Of a stretch of DNA of 64,000 nt, positions 40,505 through 48,704 are shown in pieces (the stretch's first letter is position 1; every line of letters starts with the position of its first letter). The DNA comes from Mycobacterium sp. 155. GTDB taxonomy: Bacteria > Actinomycetota > Actinomycetes > Mycobacteriales > Mycobacteriaceae. The notes under the pieces were generated by a model that was not told where the DNA came from, did no database searches, and saw only the letters and a list, made by a program, of their open reading frames with translations. The position numbers and the translations under genes were made by a program. The stretch spans positions 1,550,001 through 1,614,000 of the forward strand of contig NZ_KB892705.1 of assembly GCF_000373905.1 (NCBI RefSeq), read 5' to 3'.

Positions 40505-41422
40505 TCAGCTGGTCGCGCCGTTGATGACCGGCTTGTCGATCAGTCCGTTTTCGGCGCCCCAGTTGGCTGCCACCTGCTTGTACGCTCCGGTTTGAATAAG
40601 GTGCTCGAGCGCCTTCTGCAGCGACTCGGCCAGTGGCGAGCCCTTCTGGACGACCCAACCGTACGGGGCCGAATCGAAGATCTTGCCGACCTGTTCGAGT
40701 TTGCCGTCACTCTGCTTGACCGCGTAGGCCGTCACCGGTGAGTCCGCCGACATCGCGTCCGCCTGGCCCAGCAGGACCGCGTTGGTGGCTGCCGACTGAT
40801 CATCGAACTTGAGGACGGCGATGGCGGGCTTACCCTCCTTGACACACTTGTCGCTGCGCGCGGGCAACTCCTTGGTGTCCTGCACGGTTGCGGTCTGGAC
40901 CGCGATTCTCTTCCCGCACGCGTCGTCCGGGTTGATGCCCGCGCCGACCTTCTGCGCCCACGCCGAACCTGCCTCGAAATAGGTGACGAAGTCCACCTGC
41001 TCTTCACGCTCTTTCGAGTCGGTGAACGACGACATGCCGACGTTGTAACTGCCGCCCTGGACCGAAGGGATGATCTTGTCGAACGCCGACGGTCGGTACT
41101 CCGGCGCCAGCCCCAGTGTCGCAGCGATCGCGTTCATCAGATCGACATCGAAGCCGATGATCTTGCCGTTGGGATCCTTGAACTCGTTCGGCGCGTAGGT
41201 CGGGTCGGTGCCGACGATGAGCTTGCCGCTCGACTTGATCGCATCCGGCACCGTGTCGGCGATGGCATCGACCTTCTCAGCCGTTGCCGCAGTCGTCGCC
41301 GTGCCCGATGTGCCGCTGTCACTGTTATTTGCGCACCCCGAGAGCATCAGGGCGCCACTTGCCGCAATCACCCCTGCAACACGCCACATTTTCCCCCGAC
41401 GGACGTGACATCCAGCTTTCAC
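40505..41422 (-). CDS. Polar amino-acid ABC transporter substrate-binding lipoprotein
   Basis: This encodes 305 aa from GTG 41422, preceded by an AGAAGAGG ribosome-binding site 6 bases upstream; an internal ATG 33 bases on is less well placed. The lipobox MLSGC places Cys near residue 30. A Ser/Thr/Ala linker is followed by the SBP_bac_3 fold: AIKSSGKLIVGTDPTYAPNEFKDPNGKIIGFDVDLMNAIAATLG, DKIIPSVQGGSYNVGMSSFTDSKEREEQVDFVTYF, and LGQADAMSADSPVTAYAVKQ. The Arg/Asp ligand pattern fits an amino acid. Coupling to a sulfurtransferase hints at cystine or another sulfur amino acid, but this is inference. Confidence 0.92.
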   Translation of the reverse strand: MKAGCHVRRGKMWRVAGVIAASGALMLSGCANNSDSGTSGTATTAATAEKVDAIADTVPDAIKSSGKLIVGTDPTYAPNEFKDPNGKIIGFDVDLMNAIAATLGLAPEYRPSAFDKIIPSVQGGSYNVGMSSFTDSKEREEQVDFVTYFEAGSAWAQKVGAGINPDDACGKRIAVQTATVQDTKELPARSDKCVKEGKPAIAVLKFDDQSAATNAVLLGQADAMSADSPVTAYAVKQSDGKLEQVGKIFDSAPYGWVVQKGSPLAESLQKALEHLIQTGAYKQVAANWGAENGLIDKPVINGATS

Positions 41423-41600
41423 AGTTGCCTCTTCTCTCTGCCTAGGGCCGTTTTGGGTCTGTTGTTCCAAACCGGCGACATCAACGGGCCGTGGATCCAA
41501 CGCGTAGTGCCGGTAACGAAACATTAACGACCGCAGTACGACACCACAGCCGTACTGTAAAATCCGGCTTAGGCGCTATTTGTTGTGTCAAACTGCCGGC

Positions 41601-42185
41601 ATGGAAACCACTACTGCCCCAAGCCTCTTGCCTCATCTGTGGAAGGCAAGTCTGGCGACCGGCGTCCTCGCAGTCATCTTGGGCATTCTCGTGTTTGTCC
41701 GCCCGGGCGCGGCGATCATCGTGACCGCGGCCTTCTTCGGCGCGTACCTCTTGGTGACTGGTATCTGGCAGGTCGTACTCGCCTTCAGCCTGCGTTCCAC
41801 GGCCGGTAGCCGTGTGCTGCTGTTCATCACCGGTGCCGCGTCGCTCGTTCTGGCGGTGCTGTGTTTCGTAAACCTGGACAACTCGATTCAGCTGCTGGCC
41901 ATCTGGATCGGTGTCGGCTTTATCTTCCGCGGTGTGGCCACGGCGATGTCGGCGATCGGTGATCGGTCTCTGCCCGGCCGTATTTGGGAGATCATCATCG
42001 GCATTCTCAGCGTCATCGCCGGCATCATCATGTTCGTCGCGCCGCTCAATGGCCTCGTCGCCCTCACTCAGGTCACCGGCATCATCCTGATCGTGCTCGG
42101 CGTGGCCGAGGTCATTTCCGCCTTCGGCATCCGCAGCGACGCCAAGAAACTGAGGGCCGCTTTCAGCCCGGAACCTCGCCAGTGA
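41601..42185 (+). CDS. HdeD-family (DUF308) membrane protein, Rv1624c ortholog
   Basis: This encodes 194 aa from ATG 41601. Six short membrane helices are arranged as a pseudo-threefold repeat: LATGVLAVILGILVFVRPGAAIIV, LLFITGAASLVLAVLCFV, IIIGILSVIAGIIMFVAPLNGLVAL, with conserved Gly and Trp residues. HdeD proteins are linked to acid or membrane stress in enterobacteria; the mycobacterial role is unknown. The ortholog lies next to cydA in M. tuberculosis as here (101 bp upstream of cydA). The conserved linkage suggests a shared envelope or respiratory context. Confidence 0.88.
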   Translation: METTTAPSLLPHLWKASLATGVLAVILGILVFVRPGAAIIVTAAFFGAYLLVTGIWQVVLAFSLRSTAGSRVLLFITGAASLVLAVLCFVNLDNSIQLLAIWIGVGFIFRGVATAMSAIGDRSLPGRIWEIIIGILSVIAGIIMFVAPLNGLVALTQVTGIILIVLGVAEVISAFGIRSDAKKLRAAFSPEPRQ

Positions 42186-42196
42186 CGTAACACACT
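42181..42196. promoter_or_regulatory. CRP-like 16-bp site upstream of cydA
   Basis: AGTGA-CGTAAC-ACACT matches the mycobacterial CRP pattern TGTGA-N6-TCACA at 7 of 10 defined positions and has perfect AGTG/CACT ends. Its centre is about 98 bp before the cydA start. cydAB is known to be under CRP control in M. smegmatis. The site overlaps the stop of the preceding gene. It is a weak match and not proven. Confidence 0.3.
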
Positions 42197-42235
42197 GTCC
42201 TGACCACGCCGGGACGCGGTCGTCGGAGGGCGATC

Positions 42236-42256
42236 GCTACTACACTTCGTAGTAGC
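42236..42256. promoter_or_regulatory. Perfect 8-bp-arm palindrome in the cydA leader/promoter
   Basis: GCTACTAC (42236-42243), ACTTC, GTAGTAGC (42249-42256), ending 30 bp before the cydA ATG. It overlaps a TACACT -10-like hexamer (42241-42246). The TACTAC/GTAGTA half-sites are reminiscent of BlaI/MecI-type operators, which have TAC/GTA cores. As RNA it would form a stem just upstream of the ribosome-binding site GGAAG. It is a candidate repressor site or 5' UTR stem. Confidence 0.5.
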
Positions 42257-42286
42257 TCGCCCGAGCGACCTCGGAAGTAGGGTCAG

Positions 42287-43771
42287 ATGGATGCGTTGGA
42301 TGTGTCTCGGTGGCAGTTCGGAATCACCACTGTCTACCACTTCATTTTTGTTCCGCTGACCATCGGGTTGGCACCGCTGATCGCCATCATGCAGACCGTA
42401 TGGGTGATCACGGGGAACGACAGCTGGTACCGACTCACCCGATTCTTCGGCAAGCTCTTCCTGATCAACTTCGCGATCGGGGTGGCCACCGGAATCGTGC
42501 AGGAATTCCAATTCGGCATGAACTGGAGCGAGTACTCACGATTCGTGGGCGACATCTTCGGCGCTCCACTGGCCATGGAGGGGTTGGCCGCGTTCTTCTT
42601 CGAATCCACGTTCATCGGCCTGTGGATCTTCGGCTGGACGCGACTGCCCCGCCTGGTGCACCTCGCCTGCATCTGGATCGTCGCCATCGCGGTGAACATG
42701 TCGGCGTTCTTCATCATCTCGGCCAATTCGTTCATGCAGCATCCGGTCGGGGCCGTGTTCAACGCCGAAAAGGGGCGCGCCGAGCTGACCAGCATCGTCG
42801 CGCTGTTCACGAACAACACTGCGATCGCCGCGTTTTCGCATGCTGTCGCCGGAGCATTCCTGACCGCCGGGGTGTTCGTAGCGTGTGTGTCGGCCTGGTG
42901 GATGGTGCGCTCACACCGGGCGGGCGCCGCTGACCACAAGACCGCCGGAACGGCCGTCGATGATGCGGTGCACATGTACCGGCCCGCCACCATCCTCGGC
43001 TGCCTGGTCACACTCGTCGCCGCCATCGGACTCTTCTTCACCGGCGATGCCCAGGGCAAGCTGATGTTCCAGCAACAGCCGATGAAGATGGCCTCTGCAG
43101 AATCGTTGTGTCACAGCCAAACCGACCCGGATTTCTCGGTGCTCACCGTCGGGACCCACAACAACTGCGACAGCGTCGTGCACGCCATCGAGGTGCCTTT
43201 CGTCCTGCCGTTCCTGGCCGAGGGCAAGTTCACCGGCGTGCACCTGGACGGCGTGCAGGATCTGCAGCAGCAGTATGAGCAGAAGTTCGGGCCCGGTGAC
43301 TACCGGCCCAACCTGTTCGTCACCTATTGGTCGTTCCGCGCGATGATCGGATTCCTCGCAGCCCCCGGCCTTTTCGCACTTGTCGCGCTGTGGCTGACCC
43401 GCGGCGGCCGGATTCCGAACCAGCGCTGGTTCTCCTGGTTCGCGCTGCTGACCATCCCGACACCGTTCCTGGCCAACAGCGCGGGCTGGGTGTTCACCGA
43501 GATGGGCCGCCAGCCCTGGGTCGTGGCGCCCAACCCAACCGGTGATCAGGATATTCGGCTGACCGTGGCCCAAGGCGTGTCACACAACTCGATGACCGTC
43601 GTGGTGCTGTCCCTGGTGACCTTCACGTTGCTCTACGCCGTGCTTGCGGTCATCTGGTTCTATCTGCTGCGCCGCTACATCGTCGCCGGGCCGCTGGAAC
43701 ACGACTCCGAACCGGCGCCGCCGGTACCGCCGGGTGCCGACGACGTCGCGCCGTTGTCGTTCGCCTACTGA
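42287..43771 (+). CDS. cydA: Cytochrome bd quinol oxidase subunit I
   Basis: This encodes 494 aa from ATG 42287, with GGAAG 9 bases upstream. Heme b595 ligand His is in FGITTVYHFIFVPLTIG (residue 18), b558 ligand His in FSHAVAGAFLTAG (near 185), and Met in the later helix. The conserved GRQPW motif is in FTEMGRQPWVV (near 407). Nine or so membrane helices are seen, with the Q-loop between TM6 and TM7 of the short type expected in actinobacteria. CydA binds quinol and the three hemes and reduces O2 to water at low oxygen. It is first in the cydABDC set, 29 bp before cydB. Confidence 0.97.
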   Translation: MDALDVSRWQFGITTVYHFIFVPLTIGLAPLIAIMQTVWVITGNDSWYRLTRFFGKLFLINFAIGVATGIVQEFQFGMNWSEYSRFVGDIFGAPLAMEGLAAFFFESTFIGLWIFGWTRLPRLVHLACIWIVAIAVNMSAFFIISANSFMQHPVGAVFNAEKGRAELTSIVALFTNNTAIAAFSHAVAGAFLTAGVFVACVSAWWMVRSHRAGAADHKTAGTAVDDAVHMYRPATILGCLVTLVAAIGLFFTGDAQGKLMFQQQPMKMASAESLCHSQTDPDFSVLTVGTHNNCDSVVHAIEVPFVLPFLAEGKFTGVHLDGVQDLQQQYEQKFGPGDYRPNLFVTYWSFRAMIGFLAAPGLFALVALWLTRGGRIPNQRWFSWFALLTIPTPFLANSAGWVFTEMGRQPWVVAPNPTGDQDIRLTVAQGVSHNSMTVVVLSLVTFTLLYAVLAVIWFYLLRRYIVAGPLEHDSEPAPPVPPGADDVAPLSFAY

Positions 43772-43800
43772 GCCCAACGCACGAGTCGAGGAGCGATTCG

Positions 43801-44961
43801 ATGGGATTACAAGAACTCTGGTTCATTCTGCTGGCCGTGCTGTTCCTCGGGTTCTTTGTGCTCGAGGGATTCGACTTCGGCGTCGGTATGCTGATGAGCT
43901 TCTTCGGCCGGGCTGCGGGCGCGAGGAGCACATCAGACACAGCGGACGCGAGGAGCAGATCAGACACTGCGGACGCGAGGAGCACATCAGATCCGGCGGA
44001 CGCGAGGAGCACATCAAACCCCGCTCACGGCCGCACCGGAACCGACGCCGAACAGCACCGCCGTGCGGTACTCAACACGATCGGTCCGGTGTGGGACGGC
44101 AACGAGGTGTGGCTCATCACCGCGGGCGGTGCCATGTTCGCGGCGTTCCCCGAGATGTACGCCACTGTCTTCTCTGGTCTGTATCTGCCGCTGTTGGCGA
44201 TCCTGTGCTCGATGATCGTGCGCGTCGTCGCCATCGAATGGCGCGGCAAGATCGATGATCCCGGCTGGCGCCGATGGGCGGACATAGCGATCGGCATCGG
44301 GTCGTGGGTGCCCGCGATTTTGTGGGGCGTCGCGTTCGCCGGGCTCGTGCACGGCCTGCCCGTCGACGCAGACGGACAGATGCACGCCGGAATCACCGAC
44401 GTCCTGAACCCGTACACCCTGTTGGGTGGGCTGGCCACCGGCGCATTGTTCGCCTTGCACGGTGCGGTGTTCGTGGCGCTGAAGTCGAGCGGAGCCGTTC
44501 GTACCGACGCTTTCGGTTTCGCCGCCAAACTGGCGATTCCGGCGACGGTACTGGTCGCCGGCTTCGGACTGTGGACCCAGCTGAGCCACGGAAAGAACTG
44601 GACCTGGCTCGTGCTGGGCGTCGCGGTGGTTGCGCAGCTGGCCGCCGTCATCCGGGTGTTCAGCCGCAGCGGCGAGGGTTGGGCGTTCATCTACACCACG
44701 ATTGTCGTTGCCGCCGTGGTGGTTCTGCTGTTCGGCGCGCTATACCCGAACCTGGTGCCGTCCACGCTCGACCCGCACTGGAGCCTGACCATCTACAACG
44801 CCTCGTCGTCGCCGTACACGCTGAAGGTCATGACGTGGGCGGCGCTCGCGTTCGCACCGCTTGTGATGCTGTACCAGGCGTGGACGTATTGGGTGTTCCG
44901 CAAGCGGATCTCGGCTGATCGGATTCCCGAGCCAATCGGACTCTCCCGGCGGTCGGACTGA
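43801..44961 (+). CDS. cydB: Cytochrome bd quinol oxidase subunit II with an inserted tandem-repeat segment
   Basis: This encodes 386 aa from ATG 43801, with GAGGAG upstream. The start LQELWFILLAVLFLGFFVLEGFDFGVGMLMSFF is normal CydB TM1. Residues about 40-76 are four copies of a 9-residue unit, ARSTSDTAD. Then the usual sequence resumes at HRRAVLNTIGPVWDGNEVWLITAG. The M. tuberculosis protein has only a short loop here (from memory about 346 aa). The rest, eight helices with FAGLVHGLPVDADGQ and GALYPNLVPSTLDPHWSLTIYNASSSPYTLKVMTW, is intact. The insertion lies in a loop, so the oxidase may still assemble. Confidence 0.95.
   Translation: MGLQELWFILLAVLFLGFFVLEGFDFGVGMLMSFFGRAAGARSTSDTADARSRSDTADARSTSDPADARSTSNPAHGRTGTDAEQHRRAVLNTIGPVWDGNEVWLITAGGAMFAAFPEMYATVFSGLYLPLLAILCSMIVRVVAIEWRGKIDDPGWRRWADIAIGIGSWVPAILWGVAFAGLVHGLPVDADGQMHAGITDVLNPYTLLGGLATGALFALHGAVFVALKSSGAVRTDAFGFAAKLAIPATVLVAGFGLWTQLSHGKNWTWLVLGVAVVAQLAAVIRVFSRSGEGWAFIYTTIVVAAVVVLLFGALYPNLVPSTLDPHWSLTIYNASSSPYTLKVMTWAALAFAPLVMLYQAWTYWVFRKRISADRIPEPIGLSRRSD
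43921..44028 (+). repeat. Four 27-bp tandem repeats inside cydB
   Basis: Units start GCGAGGAGCACATCAGACAC and are at 43921-43947, 43948-43974, 43975-44001 and 44002-44028. The first 9 bases are identical in all four copies and the copies diverge mainly near the end of each unit. 27 bp keeps the frame, encoding ARSTSDTAD-like peptides. This is a minisatellite (VNTR-like) within a coding sequence, with no spacers and so not CRISPR. Confidence 0.95.
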
Positions 44962-45026
44962 ATCTCTGGCGCGCCCTCGGCATCCGCGGCGGTACGGGAT
45001 CCGGCACGGCCCTGCGCCGCTACCTC

Positions 45027-46559
45027 GTGGCCGCGGTGGCGTGTGGTGTGGTGATCGCCGGCAGCACCATCGCGTCGGCGGTGGTGCTGGCGCACCTGGT
45101 CGCCGGAATTGTCGTCGCCCCGAACTCCGGTGCGCGGTGGGGCTCGTCGCTCGTCGCACTGGGCGTGGTCTGGACCGTCCGGACCGTCGCGCAATGGTTG
45201 CAGGGCAGGCTCTCGCAGCGCGGTGCCACCGCGGTCATCGGCGAATTGTCCAGCCAGGTCCTACGTTCGGTGACAGCGCAGTCACCACGGCAACTGACGG
45301 CCGACCGGGCCGCGGCCGCCGCGGTGGTGACGCGCGGCCTCGACGGCCTGCGACCGTATTTCAGTGGCTATCTGCCGGCCGTGGTGCTCGCCGCTGTCCT
45401 TACTCCGGCGGCTCTGGTGGTGATGGCATGCTACGACCTCCAGGCCGCGGCGATCGTGATGATCGCGCTCCCACTCATCCCCGTGTTCATGGTGTTGATC
45501 GGGCTGCTCACGGCGGAAAGGTCGGCGGCCGCGCTGAGCGCGTTGACCACCCTGCAGAGCCGGCTTCTGGATCTGGTGGCCGGAATCCCCACTCTGCGCG
45601 CCCTCGGCAGGGCCGGAGGATCGGTCCAACGCATCGCCGAACTGTCTGCCGCACATCGGCGTTCGACGATGGCGACACTGCGGATCTCGTTCCTGTCGGC
45701 ATTGGTCTTGGAACTTCTGGCCACGCTCGGGGTGGCTCTGGTGGCGGTCAGTGTCGGTCTACGGCTGGTATTCGGCGATATGACACTGGCAGCCGCCCTG
45801 ACCGCGTTACTGCTCGCGCCCGAGGTCTTCTGGCCGCTGCGGCGGGTGGGTGCCGCATTCCATGCCGCGCAGGACGGTAAGACTGCCGCAGAGGCAGCCT
45901 TCGAGCTGTGTACACCGGCCACCCGGCCGAACGGTAGCCGGATCCCGGCGACGGCAGCACCCACGATCGAGGTCGACGGACTCGACCGCACGATCGAACC
46001 GGGGCGCGTCACCGTCCTGACCGGACCCAACGGCGCCGGGAAAAGCACGGTACTACAGGCGATTCTCGGCCTCACCGACACGCCGAGAGTGCTGGTGGAC
46101 GGCATCGCGGCCACCGAACTCGATCTGAGCGCCTGGTGGCGGCAGATCGCGTGGCTGCCGCACCGCGCGGTGCTGATCCCCGGCACGGTTCGCGCCAACC
46201 TGGAGTTGCTCGGCCCGCTCCCGGACCTCGAGGGTGCCTGCCGTGCAGCAGGATTCGACGAGGTCTACGACAACCTGCCAGACGGGTTGGACACAGTCGT
46301 CGGCCGCGACGGGGTCGGCCTGTCCCTAGGGCAGCGGCAACGGCTCGGGCTGGCCCGCGTGCTCGGATCCCCGGCCCCGGTACTGCTACTGGACGAGCCC
46401 ACCGCGCATCTCGACGCCGAGCTCGAGGCCCGGGTCCTGGCCACGATCGCGGCCAGGGCCCGGACCGGCGCAACGGTGGTCGTGGTCGGACACCGAGATC
46501 CGGTTCTGGCCATCGGCGATATCGTTCTCACGGTGAGTGATTCACGTGTTCGGTCCTGA
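45027..46559 (+). CDS. cydD: CydD, heme/thiol ABC exporter subunit for cytochrome bd assembly
   Basis: This encodes 510 aa if GTG 45027 is used. The frame is open and looks coding back to CTG 44958, which overlaps the cydB stop as CTGA and would give 533 aa, nearer the usual length. Six membrane helices (about 5-300 of the GTG form) precede the ATPase: Walker A GPNGAGKST, signature LSLGQRQRLGLARVL (Leu for Gly in LSGGQ), Walker B VLLLDEPTAHLD, H-loop VGHRDPV. With CydC it exports glutathione/cysteine-like thiols or handles heme for cytochrome bd maturation. Confidence 0.9.
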   Translation: MAAVACGVVIAGSTIASAVVLAHLVAGIVVAPNSGARWGSSLVALGVVWTVRTVAQWLQGRLSQRGATAVIGELSSQVLRSVTAQSPRQLTADRAAAAAVVTRGLDGLRPYFSGYLPAVVLAAVLTPAALVVMACYDLQAAAIVMIALPLIPVFMVLIGLLTAERSAAALSALTTLQSRLLDLVAGIPTLRALGRAGGSVQRIAELSAAHRRSTMATLRISFLSALVLELLATLGVALVAVSVGLRLVFGDMTLAAALTALLLAPEVFWPLRRVGAAFHAAQDGKTAAEAAFELCTPATRPNGSRIPATAAPTIEVDGLDRTIEPGRVTVLTGPNGAGKSTVLQAILGLTDTPRVLVDGIAATELDLSAWWRQIAWLPHRAVLIPGTVRANLELLGPLPDLEGACRAAGFDEVYDNLPDGLDTVVGRDGVGLSLGQRQRLGLARVLGSPAPVLLLDEPTAHLDAELEARVLATIAARARTGATVVVVGHRDPVLAIGDIVLTVSDSRVRS

Positions 46560-48078
46560 CCCGCTGCTGCGGTATTCCGTGCGACTGCTCCGTCCCCGGG
46601 TCGGACGGCTGGCGCTGGCAAGCATGCTCGGTGTCCTTTCCCTCGGCAGCGCGCTGGCGTTGGCCGGGATCTCAGCCTGGCTCATCACGCGGGCCTGGCA
46701 GATGCCCCCCGTGCTCGACTTGTCGGTGGCCGTCGTCGCAGTCCGCGCTCTGGGTATTTCCCGGGGGCTGCTCGGCTATTGTCAGCGACTGGCATCACAC
46801 GACACTGCACTGCGGGCGGCGGCCAGCGCCCGCACCGGGCTGTACCGCCAACTTGCGGACGCCGCCGCAGATGACGTGATGCGCATGCCCAGTGGTGAAC
46901 TGGTGGCCCGAATCGGTGGATCGGTCGACGATCTGGCCGAGGTACTGGTACGCGCACTGCTGCCGATCGTGGTGGCCGTGGTGCTGTCGGGTGCCGCGGT
47001 CGGCGTCATCGCGGTGATTTCCCCTTCCGCAGCAGCGGTGCTCGCCGTCTGCCTGCTGATCGCGGGTGCAGTTGCTCCGGCTGTGGCGGCCCGCTCCGCA
47101 GCCACGGCCGAAGCTGTTGCCGCACAACATCGCTCCCAGCGGGACACGGCAACGATGTTGGCTCTCGAATATGCCCCGGAGCTACGGGTCAGCGGACGCC
47201 TGGACGCAGTGATCGCCGAGTCCGAACGGCAGCACCACTCGTTGGGCCGCGCCGTCGACCGGGCCGCGGCCCCCGCCGCCGTGGCCGCTGCCATGCCCAG
47301 TGCCGCGATCGGTGTGAGCGTGCTGGGCGCTGTGATCGCAGCAATCGCGTTGGCACCGACAGTCGCGCCGACCACCTTGGCGATCCTGATGCTGCTGCCG
47401 CTCTCGGCATTCGAGGCGACCACCGCACTTCCGGAAGCCGCCTTGCAGCTGAGTCGGTCGAGGATCGCTGCACACCGGTTGCGGGAACTGACCGAGCCCG
47501 GGGAGAACACTCGGCGACGTCCCCCCGCCCGATCGGTGAATCTGGAACCGGGGGCGCGGCTGGCGGTCATCGGCCCGAGCGGTTCGGGCAAGACGACGCT
47601 GTTGATGGCGATCGCCGACCGCTACTCCGAGAAGCCGCAACGCGCAGCATTTTTCGCAGAGGACGCGCACCTGTTCGACACCACGGTGCGCGACAACCTG
47701 CTGGTGGCCCGGGGTGACGCCACTGACGACGAACTGCTGGCAGCTCTGTACCGCGTGGGTCTCGGAACATGGTTCGCGGCGCTTCCCGACGGGCTGTCCA
47801 GCGTCCTCGCGGGCGGAGCCGCTGCGGTGTCAGCCGGCCAGCGCAGGCGGTTGCTACTGGCCCGCGCGCTGATCTCCAGTTTCCCGATGGTGCTGCTCGA
47901 CGAACCGACCGAGAATCTCGACGCGGCCGACGCCGAGCGCATCCTGACAGAACTGCTCGTCCCGGACGGCCTGTTTCCCGCGGACCGGACCGTCGTTGTG
48001 GCCACGCATCATCTGCCGGCCGATGTCGATTGCCCGACCATCCGCTGTCCCGAACTGCAGTACCTGCCCGGCGGGTAG
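46537..48078 (+). CDS. cydC: CydC, heme/thiol ABC exporter subunit for cytochrome bd assembly
   Basis: This encodes 513 aa from GTG 46537 (23-bp overlap with cydD); GTG 46546 is an alternative. Membrane domain (about 20-310) begins LLRPRVGRLALASMLGVLSLGSALALAGISAWLI, with the CydC-typical AWLITRAW. ATPase: Walker A GPSGSGKTT (about 349-357), Q-loop FFAEDAHLFDTTVRDNL, signature VSAGQRRRLLLARAL (altered from LSGGQ) and Walker B MVLLDEPTENLD, H-loop ATHHL. Both subunits have altered signature motifs, suggesting asymmetric ATP sites. It completes the cydABDC operon. Confidence 0.93.
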   Translation: MIHVFGPDPLLRYSVRLLRPRVGRLALASMLGVLSLGSALALAGISAWLITRAWQMPPVLDLSVAVVAVRALGISRGLLGYCQRLASHDTALRAAASARTGLYRQLADAAADDVMRMPSGELVARIGGSVDDLAEVLVRALLPIVVAVVLSGAAVGVIAVISPSAAAVLAVCLLIAGAVAPAVAARSAATAEAVAAQHRSQRDTATMLALEYAPELRVSGRLDAVIAESERQHHSLGRAVDRAAAPAAVAAAMPSAAIGVSVLGAVIAAIALAPTVAPTTLAILMLLPLSAFEATTALPEAALQLSRSRIAAHRLRELTEPGENTRRRPPARSVNLEPGARLAVIGPSGSGKTTLLMAIADRYSEKPQRAAFFAEDAHLFDTTVRDNLLVARGDATDDELLAALYRVGLGTWFAALPDGLSSVLAGGAAAVSAGQRRRLLLARALISSFPMVLLDEPTENLDAADAERILTELLVPDGLFPADRTVVVATHHLPADVDCPTIRCPELQYLPGG

Positions 48079-48088
48079 CCTCACTCTC

Positions 48089-48697
48089 ATGACCGATGCG
48101 CGCGACGGTGCCAACGAGTCGGACAAGCCCGTCGCACCGGGCGCACCACCGGCGCCACGGATACCGTACGGGCCTTACCCGGGCCCCTACCCACCCCCGT
48201 ACGGCGCCTATCAACCTCCGCCGCCCTACGGGGGTGGCTATCCTCCGCCGTCGTACGGCGGCTATCCCGCGCCGCCCCCGGTTCAGGTTCCACACGGACT
48301 GGTCGGTCCCCGCAACGGTCTGGGTATCGCCGCACTGGTGACGGCCATCGTCGGGCTGGTACTGGTGTGGTCGGTCGTCGGGGGTATCGCGCTCGGACTT
48401 GCCGCGATAGTCATTGGATTCGCGGCGCGGGGTAGGTGCAAACGCGGTGAGGCCGACAACATGGGCATCGCCACCAGTGGCATCGTGCTCGGAGTCATCG
48501 CCGTGCTGGTCTCGATGGTCTTCATCTGGATCTGGATCAGCGTGGGACAGCGCTGGTACGACGAATTCGGCGGCCACGAATACATGGACTGCATGCGGCG
48601 GGCCGGCAGCGATCGCGCCGCTCAGCAACAGTGCGAGGACGCCTTCCGCGACCGGCTAGAAACCGGCCTCGGCGTCACCCCGAATTCGACGCGCTAG
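48089..48697 (+). CDS. DUF4190-type membrane protein with Pro/Tyr/Gly-rich N-terminus
   Basis: This encodes 202 aa from ATG 48089, 10 bp after cydC. Residues 20-70 are a PYG/PPP-rich disordered segment (YPGPYPPPYGAYQPPPPYGGG). Two membrane helices with the DUF4190 pattern follow: GLGIAALVTAIVGLVLVWSVVGGIALGLAAIVIGFAARGR, then NMGIATSGIVLGVIAVLVSMVFIW. A short charged C-terminal part has two Cys (MDCMRRAG, QQCEDAF). Function is unknown. Close spacing suggests readthrough from the cyd operon. It is convergent with tesB (7 bp apart). Confidence 0.8.
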   Translation: MTDARDGANESDKPVAPGAPPAPRIPYGPYPGPYPPPYGAYQPPPPYGGGYPPPSYGGYPAPPPVQVPHGLVGPRNGLGIAALVTAIVGLVLVWSVVGGIALGLAAIVIGFAARGRCKRGEADNMGIATSGIVLGVIAVLVSMVFIWIWISVGQRWYDEFGGHEYMDCMRRAGSDRAAQQQCEDAFRDRLETGLGVTPNSTR

Positions 48698-48704
48698 AGC
48701 CGCG

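Noticed and set aside
43921..44028. Possible CRISPR-like array
   Set aside because: The repeats are directly abutting with no spacers, lie inside an intact cydB frame and have a length divisible by three. They are a coding minisatellite.
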